A DNA stretch of 50,980 nucleotides from Fidelibacterota bacterium (GTDB taxonomy: Bacteria; Fidelibacterota; UBA8477; JABMPR01). The stretch is taken from assembly GCA_016844955.1 (NCBI GenBank), contig JAERTH010000142.1, forward strand, positions 1-50,980, read 5' to 3'. Shown here in pieces: positions 18,389-27,166 of this stretch. A program made the position numbers and the translations under genes. Numbering within the stretch: the stretch's first letter is position 1; each line of letters begins with the position of its first letter. The notes beneath the pieces are model-generated. The model saw nothing but the letters and a program-made list of their open reading frames with translations. It made no database searches and was not told the origin of the DNA.

Positions 18389-20146
18389 ATGAAAAATCTT
18401 TACACAATTCTTACTCTGTCCCTGATTGTACTTTTGATATCAGGTTGTGAACCCCTGTCGGTTGAAAGACAAATGCTGGATTCAACCTGGAAACTCAAAT
18501 ATGATCCTGACAAGATTGGTCTGAGAGAAGGCTGGTTTGACAATGATCATGACCGATCCAATTGGGAAACATCCCAGGTGCCTGGAGAATGGTCCGATGC
18601 GGATTACGATGGGTTCGCCTGGTATTCCACCGAAATCCAGGCCAAAAATATTGCAGCTGGCTACAATTTGGCCCTGGTGTTTGAATCTGTGGACGACAAC
18701 GCAGTGGTCTGGCTGGATGGACGCTTGTTTGGCAAGCAAATGGGCTGGAACATAAAATTCTATTTTGATATTGGAGAGCAATTAGCTGATGGGGAAAAAC
18801 ACCATCTTGTATTGCGAATTGAAGATACAGGAGGTCCCGGTGGCATCAACAAACCGGTCTACTTGGAGCCATATGTGGATGAAATGGACCTGCTAAGATC
18901 TCCAGCCAGCAAGCAGACTGCGCCTGCGGCTCCCCAGTGGGTACAGAATGCGCCGATTTATGAAGTCTTTGTGCGTCAGCATACTGAGGAAGGAACCTTT
19001 CTCTCACTGATCGAGGATCTGGATCGTATTCAGGATCTGGGCATTGAGTTAATCTGGCTCATGCCTATTCACCCCATTGGAGAGGAGCATCGAAAAGGAT
19101 CAGTGGGTAGTCCCTATGCCGTCCAGGATTATTACGCTACCAGCCCTGAACTCGGTTCTCTGGATGATTTTAAGCTACTTGTAGAGGAAATTCACAAACG
19201 GGATATGCACATTATCCTGGATTTCGTAATGAACCATTCTGCCTGGGATAATGAGTTAATTGAGAACCACCCAGATTGGTACACCCACGATGATGCAGGT
19301 CAGATTATTCCTCCCAATACTGACTGGAGTGATGTGGCTGATCTAAACTATGACAATCCTGGATTACGAAAATATATGCTTGAGATGTTACAGTGGTGGA
19401 TCACTGAGACTGATATTGATGGTTATAGATTTGATGTAGCTGAACTGGTTCCCTATGATTTCTGGGCAGATGCTAAAAAGGCCTGTCAGGATGTGAAACC
19501 TGAAGTTTTCTTTCTGGCGGAAGGCAAAGTTCCTGAACTGCATCTCAATGGCCACGATATGACCTACTCCTGGAACATGTGGGAAGCGATGATTCAGATG
19601 TCACAGGGGAATGCAGATCCAACAGAGGTTAAACGTTCGTTTGAGTTGGAGCAGTTCCAGTATCCCAAAGGGGCTCTGCGTATGCGCTTTACAGAAAATC
19701 ACGACAAAACCAGAGCCGCAACGCTCACACCAACCAGGGAGCTGAATATGACGACCTGGGCATTTACCGCATTGATGAAGGGTAACCCCATGATTTACGC
19801 CGGACAGGAAGTGGGCATTACCGGTGAGTACTCTCCAGCCATATTTGAGCGTATACCGCTCGATTGGGAAGCTGGCGATATGGGTATCTCTCAGATGATG
19901 TCTGATGTGCTTGGTCTGCGTAAAACATACATAAAACCCGATTCTCCCTTTCAGATCATAATTGCCAATAATGATAAAAAGATCATGGCCTACCAGCATG
20001 GTCCGCTGATAAGTTTCTACAATTTTTCTGCAGATACCTTTAATTTCTCAGCAGGGGGTATGGATTCCATCCTCTATGGAGGCATCTCCCTCAATGCCGA
20101 CAGCACACTGTCGCTCTTACCACAACATTTCGGAGTAATAAAATGA
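18389..20146 (+). CDS. GH13 alpha-amylase family lipoprotein with N-terminal beta-sandwich domain
   Basis: A 585-residue glucan-cleaving enzyme, lipid-anchored at Cys20 (LISGC). Residues about 30-165 form a jelly-roll of the kind seen at the front of GH2 enzymes (WETSQVPGEW, FAWYSTEI, NAVVWLDGRLFG), an uncommon partner for GH13. The barrel (about 185-500) has region I DFVMNH, nucleophile Asp349 (GYRFDVAEL), acid/base Glu378 (FFLAEGK) and Asp439 (FTENHD). IYAGQEVG is the usual substrate-loop motif. Its stop overlaps the next start (ATGA), so both are coupled. A periplasmic maltodextrin hydrolase feeding or trimming importer substrate is likely; exact specificity cannot be read. Confidence 0.88.
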   Translation: MKNLYTILTLSLIVLLISGCEPLSVERQMLDSTWKLKYDPDKIGLREGWFDNDHDRSNWETSQVPGEWSDADYDGFAWYSTEIQAKNIAAGYNLALVFESVDDNAVVWLDGRLFGKQMGWNIKFYFDIGEQLADGEKHHLVLRIEDTGGPGGINKPVYLEPYVDEMDLLRSPASKQTAPAAPQWVQNAPIYEVFVRQHTEEGTFLSLIEDLDRIQDLGIELIWLMPIHPIGEEHRKGSVGSPYAVQDYYATSPELGSLDDFKLLVEEIHKRDMHIILDFVMNHSAWDNELIENHPDWYTHDDAGQIIPPNTDWSDVADLNYDNPGLRKYMLEMLQWWITETDIDGYRFDVAELVPYDFWADAKKACQDVKPEVFFLAEGKVPELHLNGHDMTYSWNMWEAMIQMSQGNADPTEVKRSFELEQFQYPKGALRMRFTENHDKTRAATLTPTRELNMTTWAFTALMKGNPMIYAGQEVGITGEYSPAIFERIPLDWEAGDMGISQMMSDVLGLRKTYIKPDSPFQIIIANNDKKIMAYQHGPLISFYNFSADTFNFSAGGMDSILYGGISLNADSTLSLLPQHFGVIK

Positions 20147-23109
20147 AAAACCTGAAATTTAGCCTCCTGTCACTGTTAATGACGCTTGGCCTTTTTGCCC
20201 AGACTGATGTCGCCTACTGGGAACCTGTCACCATTACGCAGGGTGGATCAGTGGATATCTTCTACAACACCATCAATGGAACCCTTCCCGACGATTCTCC
20301 CAATGTCCTCATTCACCTTGGTTGGAATGATTGGACCAATGTCGAAGATTTACCCATGACTGCTCAGGATGATGGCTGGTGGATGTATCATTTTGATATC
20401 CCTGAAGAAGCAGACATTCTGGATTTTGTCTTTCAGGATGGTGCTGGCAATTGGGATAATAATGGGGGCGAAGGCATAGACTGGCATATCGCTGTAGATG
20501 TCCCTGGACTATGGGAGCCGCTTTTTCCTGGTCCCAATGACACCATTCGTATAAGCATTCAAAACCCCATTCCAGGTAACCTATGGTGGGGCGTAAATAG
20601 TTGGACGGCCCCACTGGAGATTTATCAACCAGAAAATACAGAAGTGGGAGAGGCTGGTTTATCTGTTGAAAGTGCACTGATCGGCCCTGACACTAATGAT
20701 GTATCCTATATTGAGATTGGACCTTTCAATAGCCCATTGCAGCCGGTAACCAGTGTTGATTTTGTGTTCAATTTTATCAATGGGGTCTGGGATAACAATA
20801 ATGGTAATGATTATGAGTTCAATCTGAGGTATGTAGCTACTGCTCAAGATCCCAGTGTAGACATGGTCAATATTGATGCTATTCATGTCCTTGAAGAATC
20901 ACAACTCGTACAGGTTGAGTTGGAAAATGCTGAGTATAGTGAATTGCTCCTGGATGGGGTTTCACAATACACTGGGGATGGGATCAGTTTCGATCATACT
21001 ATGACAACTACTGACCTGGGAGTTGGACGTCACGAACTAATCGCTTTTGCCCGACGTGATAATCAACGGGTGATGATGGATATCAAGACCGTCTGGAAAA
21101 TTCCTGAACTCGTTGAAGAGGCATTCCCCACCACGGATGATATTGGAGTATTTGAACGAACTGATGGGAGTATCACCTTTTCACTCCTGGCTCCTGGTAA
21201 GGCATTTGTCTCACTGGTGGGTGACTTCAATGGTTGGGATCCAGATTCTGGACTTCTGAAGTATGATCCAGCCCAGGATATTTTCTGGACCAATATGATG
21301 CTTGAGCCTGGTAGCCACGAATACATGTATAAATTGAACGGTGAAAAATTGGTGGGTGACCCCTTTGCAACTGATGTGAACTGGACCGATGCCGCAGGGA
21401 ATGAACATTGGTCAGCCTCTAACCAGAAGTGTGTGGTACATATTGGTGTGGATGATTTTCCCTGGACTGATGATGAATATGTCCGTCCTGAAATGAAGGA
21501 TTTGATTGTCTACGAAACACTTATTCGAGATTTAACTGCTACTCGTGATATCAATGGAATGATTGGAAAATTGGATTACCTGGCTGATCTGGGCATAAAT
21601 GCCATCGAGCTTATGCCGCCGACTGAATTTCCTGGTGAAAATTCATGGGGGTACAACCCTGCATTTTTTATGGCGGTTGAATCAGCTTATGGTACGCCTG
21701 CTGAAATGAAGGAATTTGTGAATCAGGCACATCAGCGCGGTATTGCAGTTATTGTGGATTTAGTGTTTAATCATACTGATGGAAGCTCCCCCTATTACCA
21801 GATGTATGGAGATGATTACACCTACTCGCCATATATACATGATGAATCCAATGCCTGGGGCTTTCCAGATTTTGATCATGCCCGTAATGGAACACGGAAG
21901 CTAATGTCAGCCACGGTAAGACATTGGATCAATGAGTATCACATTGACGGTTTTCGTTATGACCATACACCGGGTGTAGGCTGGAGCGGCGCCACTGATT
22001 TTGGTATCAGCTATTTTGCTAACGAGGCCTATCTCGCTAACAATCAAGTCTATCAGATCGCAGAACATTTTGATAGTGACATCTGGGATTTAATCAACAC
22101 CACGCATATTAACTCTCACTGGCATGATGTTTTTCATGACCAGATGAAAGCCAATTTAAGACAAGGGCAGTTCGAAGGTTCCTATTATGGAGATATGGAA
22201 GATACTGAGTTAGGGATTAGTTATGCAGCCCATGGTTTTCCAGATGCGGCTACCTGTGTAAACTATATCGAAAGTCATGATGAGCATCGCATCATATTTG
22301 AGGCGCAAACCAATACTGCCATTTCGCATGAGCAAGCCCTTCAAAAAGCCAGACTGGCCCCTCAGGTTCTGTTTTCATCAACCGGTATTCCCATGTTTTA
22401 TATGGGCGCTGAGGTTGGAATGGATACAGAGCGAACCCTGGACTATAACCCTGTACAGTGGGATAACCTGGATTCACCAGAAAACGCAGCCATCTTTTAT
22501 CAGTATGAAAAAATGATCTGGTTGCGTAACAATTATCCTGCGTTGCGATCAAATAATATCAATGTGGTACTCAAATCCGACTGGCAGAAATCGATTGTGT
22601 TTCACCGTGTTCTGGATGGATCAGCAGTGGTTGTTGCAATCAATTTTGGTACTTCAGATCAAACTCTGGATCTGGAATTTCCATGGGCAGGGACCTGGTA
22701 TGAGTATACTGAGGATGACACAATGGATATCGAGTCGAACTGGTTTGGATCCTATACCTTACCTGCATCCTCTGCTCGTATTTTTACCAATGAACGCCAT
22801 TGGGTTGGAACTGAGGAGAAACCAAGTCAACCACTGAGCTACTCACTTTATCCAGCTTTTCCCAACCCATTCAATCCAAGCACCACATTGAGGTTTGATT
22901 TGCCTGTAGCTTCTCAAGTCAGATTAAAAATATTTGACATCCGCGGTCGGGAAGTGTGGTCCCACAACAGTAACCAGCAGGCTGGTTCACATCAGGTCGT
23001 GTGGTCTGGTGTAAACCTGATGAATGAACCGGTCGCAGCAGGTCTATATTTTGCAGAATTAAGCACACCGGAGTATCGCAAAGTCAACAAGCTCATGCTT
23101 GTGAAATAA
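20143..23109 (+). CDS. Secreted multi-domain GH13 alpha-amylase with CBM25-like and CBM48 modules and T9SS sorting domain
   Basis: A 988-residue exported enzyme for surface starch breakdown. Order: signal peptide (about 1-19), two starch-binding segments resembling CBM25/26 (about 22-120, HLGWNDWTNV; about 125-230), a linker sandwich (about 245-325), a CBM48 module (about 335-425, VSLVGDFNGWDPD), the GH13 catalytic barrel (about 440-800) and a C domain. The end (about 905-988, YPAFPNPFNPSTTLRFDL to NKLMLVK) is a T9SS sorting domain. Catalytic residues are Asp607 (GFRYDHT), Glu641 (QIAEHF) and Asp713 (ESHDEHR). The CBM48-barrel order and NSWGYNPAFFMAVESAYGTP recall branching or debranching enzymes, so alpha-1,6 activity is possible. 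A hairpin terminator follows. Confidence 0.9.
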   Translation: MKNLKFSLLSLLMTLGLFAQTDVAYWEPVTITQGGSVDIFYNTINGTLPDDSPNVLIHLGWNDWTNVEDLPMTAQDDGWWMYHFDIPEEADILDFVFQDGAGNWDNNGGEGIDWHIAVDVPGLWEPLFPGPNDTIRISIQNPIPGNLWWGVNSWTAPLEIYQPENTEVGEAGLSVESALIGPDTNDVSYIEIGPFNSPLQPVTSVDFVFNFINGVWDNNNGNDYEFNLRYVATAQDPSVDMVNIDAIHVLEESQLVQVELENAEYSELLLDGVSQYTGDGISFDHTMTTTDLGVGRHELIAFARRDNQRVMMDIKTVWKIPELVEEAFPTTDDIGVFERTDGSITFSLLAPGKAFVSLVGDFNGWDPDSGLLKYDPAQDIFWTNMMLEPGSHEYMYKLNGEKLVGDPFATDVNWTDAAGNEHWSASNQKCVVHIGVDDFPWTDDEYVRPEMKDLIVYETLIRDLTATRDINGMIGKLDYLADLGINAIELMPPTEFPGENSWGYNPAFFMAVESAYGTPAEMKEFVNQAHQRGIAVIVDLVFNHTDGSSPYYQMYGDDYTYSPYIHDESNAWGFPDFDHARNGTRKLMSATVRHWINEYHIDGFRYDHTPGVGWSGATDFGISYFANEAYLANNQVYQIAEHFDSDIWDLINTTHINSHWHDVFHDQMKANLRQGQFEGSYYGDMEDTELGISYAAHGFPDAATCVNYIESHDEHRIIFEAQTNTAISHEQALQKARLAPQVLFSSTGIPMFYMGAEVGMDTERTLDYNPVQWDNLDSPENAAIFYQYEKMIWLRNNYPALRSNNINVVLKSDWQKSIVFHRVLDGSAVVVAINFGTSDQTLDLEFPWAGTWYEYTEDDTMDIESNWFGSYTLPASSARIFTNERHWVGTEEKPSQPLSYSLYPAFPNPFNPSTTLRFDLPVASQVRLKIFDIRGREVWSHNSNQQAGSHQVVWSGVNLMNEPVAAGLYFAELSTPEYRKVNKLMLVK

Positions 23110-23133
23110 CGACCTTATCAATTTCAGTACCGG

Positions 23134-23159
23134 CAAGTAGGAGAGGTATCTCCTACTTG
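23134..23159 (+). terminator. Hairpin after the secreted amylase gene
   Basis: Perfect 11-bp stem CAAGTAGGAGA/TCTCCTACTTG with a GGTA loop, 24 bases after the stop. There is no U-run behind it, so it is either a poor intrinsic terminator or an RNA-stabilising end. It separates the operon from the transposase-repeat unit. Confidence 0.6.
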
Positions 23160-23204
23160 TCGCATTTAAAATCCTGAGTTTTATGTACCGAGGGTCCAAG
23201 GGTA

Positions 23205-23282
23205 GGATTTATGTCACCCTTTCAGGATTTCATAACGCCAGGTGGACAAGGATAAAGATATACCACCCCTTCGGGTTTCATA
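23205..23282 (+). repeat. Left 78-base palindromic repeat of the RAYT unit
   Basis: Begins GGATTTATGTCACCCTTTCA and contains TGGACAAGGATA, TATACCACCCCTTCGGG and TTTCATAA. It carries two small palindromes, ACCCTTTCAGGaT-like and ACCCCTTCGGGt-like (CCC-TTC-GGG type). It is a close direct copy of 23895-23972, with differences mainly in the middle. Confidence 0.75.
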
Positions 23283-23310
23283 ATTGACAATTCATGACAA
23301 GGTCAACTCG

Positions 23311-23400
23311 CATCAACAAATCCCGAAGGGATGACATAAATCAAGCCCAAGAACGAAACCATCACATCAACAAATCCCGAAGGGATGACATTATTCAAGC
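23311..23400 (+). repeat. Two 36-base direct repeats with TCCC-GAA-GGGA palindrome
   Basis: Copies at 23311-23346 and 23365-23400 begin CATCAACAAATCCCGAAGGG, then ATGACAT, and end TCAAGC, differing at about three positions, with 18 bases between them. The core TCCC-GAA-GGGA is the reverse-strand form of the CCC-TTC-GGG palindrome in the flanking repeats, so the RAYT gene is surrounded by repeats in both orientations, like a BIME. Confidence 0.7.
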
Positions 23401-23439
23401 AAACCACCAAACATTCCCCCAAAAATGAGATAACCCCAA

Positions 23440-23904
23440 ATGGCCGGAACCTATTCCCAAATCTACATCCAGGTAGTTTTCGCCGTTCGCGGCAGGCGTA
23501 ACCTGTTGCAAAAGCCCTGGCGAGAAGACGTGTTTAAATACATGTCAGGTATTATCACTGCAAAAGGGCATAAACCCATTATCGTAAATGGGGTATCAGA
23601 TCATGTGCATCTATTCATCGGATTAAAGCCTTCCATGGCAATATCTGACCTGGTGAGAGACATTAAAAATAATTCATCAAATTTTATCAATTCTAATAAA
23701 TTCATCAAAGGAAAGTTTTCCTGGCAAGCCGGGTATGGTTGTTTTTCTTATGCCCATTCGCAAATTGACCGGGTTTATCAATATGTATTGAATCAGGAAA
23801 AGCATCATGCAAAGACAACATTTCGGGATGAATATTTTGAGTTCCTGAAGAAATATGAAGTAGAACATGATGAGAAATATTTGTTTGAATGGTTGGATTT
23901 ATGA
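23440..23904 (+). CDS. IS200/IS605-like transposase (REP-associated tyrosine transposase)
   Basis: A 154-residue Y1 HUH single-strand transposase. The metal-binding HUH motif is HVH in NGVSDHVHLFIGL (about residues 48-60), and the catalytic tyrosine lies in the helix RVYQYVLNQEKHH (about 109-121), the standard TnpA arrangement. Length matches the family (about 130-160). The last codons, LDL and stop, lie inside the right flanking repeat, so gene and repeat are physically joined. The reading frame is intact. It is not part of sugar metabolism and interrupts the glucan region. Confidence 0.92.
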   Translation: MAGTYSQIYIQVVFAVRGRRNLLQKPWREDVFKYMSGIITAKGHKPIIVNGVSDHVHLFIGLKPSMAISDLVRDIKNNSSNFINSNKFIKGKFSWQAGYGCFSYAHSQIDRVYQYVLNQEKHHAKTTFRDEYFEFLKKYEVEHDEKYLFEWLDL

Positions 23905-23972
23905 CACCCTTTCAGGGTTCATATTATTCGATGGACAAGGATAATAATATACCACCCCTTCGGGGTTAAATA
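23895..23972 (+). repeat. Right 78-base palindromic repeat of the RAYT unit
   Basis: Begins GGATTTATGACACCCTTTCA and includes ATGGACAAGGATAATAATAT and ACCACCCCTTCGGGGTTAAA. It contains palindromes ACCCT-TTC-AGGGT and ACCCC-TTC-GGGGT. It is a direct copy of 23205-23282 and overlaps the transposase stop codon; the next gene starts 26 bases after it. Confidence 0.75.
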
Positions 23973-23998
23973 ATGAGAAACATGGGGCATAGTAAATT

Positions 23999-26977
23999 AT
24001 GAACAGCGTTAGAACCTATAACTGGTTACCATTTCTATATCTATGCATCACATCCTTGCTTGTTAGCTGTGGTTCTGAACAATCTGCAAAGCTGCCCAGC
24101 ATGGAATTGGAACCTGGGAGCCAGCGAGAGATTGCCTATACGGATAAAGGTGATGCATTCTGGGTTACCCGGTCAGGTGGCTATAACAATTCGCCCTGGC
24201 ATGGCTTGAGTGCCGCTAAACGCGCATACCTTGAAGATGTATTCGTTTATGCCAATGGTCAATTGTTGCCCCGCGAGACTGCAGATATAACTGTGACCCC
24301 TGTGTCCTTGATTCGTGAATACCCCCAGCGAGGAATCCGCGAAACCTGGACCCTGCTGGATGAACAACGCACCCTCGTGCTTGAGCTTGAGGCAGAGAAA
24401 GAAATACAGTGGACCATTCAACCAGCCATCATGGGGGGGAGTGGAGCTGATGATTTCGATATTCACACCTCAGAGCAAGAGATGAATGTGTTGATCAGAC
24501 GTTTGGCTAAAATGCCCTCATCTTATCCGCATCTCAAATTCTGGTTTTCGCAAACCATAGAATGGTCGACTCCAGCACAACCTGATCTCCCACTGTATAA
24601 TGCCTATTTACCTCAAAAAGCAGATTCTAAAGGGTCGCATGAGCTAGTCATCGTGGTATCCCTCGATGAAGATGAACAGGAGATGGAGATTAAGCCCACC
24701 TGGATTGAAAGTGCACGGAGTCAGCGTACCGATAGAATCCTTCAGCTTCTGGAAAACACCCGAACCACTAGCAATCTGGAATCTCAGGATGAAGCCCTGG
24801 CCTGGGCGCATAGTTCAATCAGCACACTGGTCATGAATCAGATGGGCAAGGGTATCTATGCCGGCCTGCCCTGGTTTGATGATTATTGGGGTCGTGATGC
24901 CTTTATCTCGTTTACGGGTGCTGTCCTGGTCAGTGGTCAATTTGAGGCTGCTCGGGAGATATTGTTATCCTTTGCGGAATTGCAGAATACTGCCCCTGAA
25001 AGTCCCAATTATGGCCGCGTACCAAATCGAGCCCAACCTGAAGATATTATCTACAATACTAGCGATGGTACGCCCTGGTTTGTACGCTCGATCTGGGACT
25101 ATTACCGCTATTCCGGGGACAACGAGTTTTTGAGCAAGATGTGGCCCAGCATCAAACATGCTACCCTTGGATCATTGAGGAATTGGGTGGATGATACTGG
25201 CCTCTTGCGACATGATGACGCCGATACATGGATGGATGCCAAAGGACCTGACGGTCCCTGGAGCCCGCGTGGCGATAGAGCCATAGATATTCAGTTTATC
25301 TGGCGAGATCAGCTAGAGATTACCAAGAGACTTGCTTCACAGTTTGGGGAGGGTGAGCTCAAGCAGCAGGTTTCAGAAGCTCTCCGAAATATAGAAAGCA
25401 GTCTGAGCCAATTCAGGGACAATGCTGATGGACATCTGGTGGACCATCTTAATTCTGACGACACCCAGGATGAACAGATCCGGCCCAATGTATTCCTGGT
25501 TCCAACACTATTTGCTGAAACCTGCGATTGGATCAGCTTTAAAACAATTGCCCCCCAACTCGTGACCAAAAATGGTGTACTGTCTCTGGCACAGTCAGAT
25601 CCAAACTTTCATCCCTATCACCATTCCCCGACGTTGTATGTACAGGATGCTGCCTACCACAATGGCATCATCTGGACCTGGAACTCTGCTGCTGCAATCA
25701 GTGCATCAATTGACTTTCACCAGTACCACTACGCCCAGGCTTTGTTTGACAATTTGACCGCACATATTCTGGATCGGGGTGCCATTGGCACCATTGCAGA
25801 ATTGACGGATGCCTGGCCTCAGAATGAACAACTCAATTTGTCTGGCACCTTTAGCCAGGCCTGGAGCATCGCTGAATATTTACGCAGCTTCTACCAGGAT
25901 ATACTGGGTGTTCAACCTGATCTGTCACAAGCAAGTGTGACGCTTTCACCTCGTCTTTTGGGGGAAATGAATCAAATCAGGTTTAATCATCCCATTGCAG
26001 AGGACAGATGGGATATTGAGTACAATGAGACTGAGAATAGTTTTGAAATCGCCATCAATCGAACTGAATCATCTGGGATAGCACTCTCCTGTGAAGTACT
26101 GTTCGGAACCACTCTGAACCACCTGAAACTGATATGGACTGGACAGAATATTCACCTGCGGTTTGAGAAACAGATGGGGCAGTGGACGGTTCCAGGGAAT
26201 ATCATTGACTATCAGGTTTCCATGGAAGCCATTGAGATTCCCATTAATAGTCTTCCATTCTGTGAAGTTGATACCAACATAGATGTACCCGTTCTCCGCG
26301 GTCCAAAACATCGGCTGTTAACTGCGAATGAAGTTAAAAATGAGAATGCGTTTGTTAAGACAATCAAGCACTTGACCGATTCCCGGGGCGATGATAGAGG
26401 TATCTCAGGAAATTTCATCTACCCCGCAAATCCCCATTTTGAAGATGGTATGGCCGATGTTCTGGAGTTGAAAGTGAGTGAAGGAGCAACATCCTACGGT
26501 TTTGAAATTAAATTTGACAACCTGGTGGATCCCGGTTGGCACCCTGAATATGGATACCAGCTGACCTATTGTGCCCTGGGGATCAGCTATTCACAAAAAA
26601 CTGGTGTTTCTGATCCGGGGAAAAATTCTAGAGCCTCATTCCGAGATGGCTTCAGAGCTGACCAGATCATGTACATCAGTGGGGGACTCCAACTTGTGGA
26701 CCAGACTTATGAAATCATGGCGGCATACATGCCAGATGATGCCAAGGTCGCTATTGGAAATGCTTCGACCGGTGTAGTAAAATTTTCACTGCCTAAAGAA
26801 TTATTCAGCGGATCGCTTGCATCGAGTCAGATTCAATTAGCCGTTGGCTGCCAGGATGATCATGGTGGTGCCGGCATTGGAGATTTTCGCCCAGTAGAAA
26901 CACAGGGCAGTGAATGGGCCGGTGGCGGCAAGGCAGTTGGTGAGACCTCCAATGTTTATGACTGGTTAACAGAGTAA
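23999..26977 (+). CDS. Amylo-alpha-1,6-glucosidase (GH133-type debranching) lipoprotein with glucodextranase-like C-terminal module
   Basis: A 992-residue lipoprotein (Cys24 in LLVSC). Residues about 265-640 form the (alpha/alpha)6 barrel of the amylo-alpha-1,6-glucosidase family, with YAGLPWFDDYWGRDAFISF, DTWMDA, YHNGIIWTWNSA and GTIAEL. It should remove alpha-1,6 branches from glycogen or amylopectin fragments. A beta domain precedes the barrel (about 40-245). The last 230 residues (GDDRGISGNFIYP, FEDGMADVLELKVSEG) resemble the glucodextranase C-terminal sugar-binding domain, so secretion and polymer binding both fit. The RAYT unit lies just upstream, which may have separated it from the amylase operon. 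The start ATG lacks an obvious ribosome site. Specific catalytic acids were not assigned. Confidence 0.85.
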   Translation: MNSVRTYNWLPFLYLCITSLLVSCGSEQSAKLPSMELEPGSQREIAYTDKGDAFWVTRSGGYNNSPWHGLSAAKRAYLEDVFVYANGQLLPRETADITVTPVSLIREYPQRGIRETWTLLDEQRTLVLELEAEKEIQWTIQPAIMGGSGADDFDIHTSEQEMNVLIRRLAKMPSSYPHLKFWFSQTIEWSTPAQPDLPLYNAYLPQKADSKGSHELVIVVSLDEDEQEMEIKPTWIESARSQRTDRILQLLENTRTTSNLESQDEALAWAHSSISTLVMNQMGKGIYAGLPWFDDYWGRDAFISFTGAVLVSGQFEAAREILLSFAELQNTAPESPNYGRVPNRAQPEDIIYNTSDGTPWFVRSIWDYYRYSGDNEFLSKMWPSIKHATLGSLRNWVDDTGLLRHDDADTWMDAKGPDGPWSPRGDRAIDIQFIWRDQLEITKRLASQFGEGELKQQVSEALRNIESSLSQFRDNADGHLVDHLNSDDTQDEQIRPNVFLVPTLFAETCDWISFKTIAPQLVTKNGVLSLAQSDPNFHPYHHSPTLYVQDAAYHNGIIWTWNSAAAISASIDFHQYHYAQALFDNLTAHILDRGAIGTIAELTDAWPQNEQLNLSGTFSQAWSIAEYLRSFYQDILGVQPDLSQASVTLSPRLLGEMNQIRFNHPIAEDRWDIEYNETENSFEIAINRTESSGIALSCEVLFGTTLNHLKLIWTGQNIHLRFEKQMGQWTVPGNIIDYQVSMEAIEIPINSLPFCEVDTNIDVPVLRGPKHRLLTANEVKNENAFVKTIKHLTDSRGDDRGISGNFIYPANPHFEDGMADVLELKVSEGATSYGFEIKFDNLVDPGWHPEYGYQLTYCALGISYSQKTGVSDPGKNSRASFRDGFRADQIMYISGGLQLVDQTYEIMAAYMPDDAKVAIGNASTGVVKFSLPKELFSGSLASSQIQLAVGCQDDHGGAGIGDFRPVETQGSEWAGGGKAVGETSNVYDWLTE

Positions 26978-26999
26978 ATCGAGATGTGATGGAATCACT

Positions 27000-27023
27000 A
27001 GGCGAGGATTCGAATCCTCGCCT
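27000..27023 (+). terminator. 24-base perfect palindrome, probable terminator hairpin
   Basis: AGGCGAGGATTC pairs exactly with GAATCCTCGCCT, 22 bases after the debranching-enzyme stop, with no spacer and a weak A-rich tail. Its centre resembles a tRNA T-loop (TTCGAATC), but no tRNA can be folded around it. It most likely ends transcription or is a repeat. Confidence 0.5.
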
Positions 27024-27039
27024 GGAAAATCGAAATGTC

Positions 27040-27096
27040 CTGACCTACGCAGAGGCTAGAGGTTTCGGCTGGCTCAACCTCCGGTGAGGGGGTCAG
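27040..27096 (+). ncRNA. Nested stem-loop region before the metal-efflux operon
   Basis: Outer arms CTGACC (27040-27045) and GGTCAG (27091-27096) enclose inner arms GAGGTT (27059-27064) and AACCTC (27076-27081) with an 11-base loop. This could be a structured leader, an attenuator or a degenerate repeat. There is no match to a riboswitch I know. Confidence 0.25.
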
Positions 27097-27139
27097 CTGA
27101 CTAACTCATTAATTGCCATTAAAAAATAATTTGGAACCT

Positions 27140-27152
27140 ATTCAAGTTGAAT
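27140..27152. promoter_or_regulatory. Inverted repeat close to the start of the metal-efflux operon
   Basis: ATTCAA-G-TTGAAT, a perfect 6-bp inverted repeat, ends 14 bases before the first ATG of the cluster and is flanked by two direct copies of GAACCTAT. Such a position suits a metal-responsive repressor, but no regulator gene is seen here. Confidence 0.3.
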
Positions 27153-27166
27153 CATATTAAGAACCT

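Larger units (their letters stand above)
23205..23972 (+). mobile_element. RAYT/IS200-like unit flanked by REP-type repeats
   Basis: A single-gene element: a transposase of the IS200/REP-associated type with about 78-base repeats at both ends and two further short repeats ahead of the gene. No target-site duplication is expected for Y1 HUH transposases. The unit is inserted between the amylase operon and the debranching-enzyme gene. Whether it still moves cannot be judged; the protein looks intact. Confidence 0.7.

Noticed and set aside
23311..23400. CRISPR-like pair of 36-base direct repeats
   Set aside because: Only two copies with an 18-base spacer, no cas genes, and the core is shared with the transposase flanking repeats.
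27000..27023. Possible tRNA fragment (TTCGAATC)
   Set aside because: Perfect simple palindrome; no acceptor, D- or anticodon arm can be formed around it.
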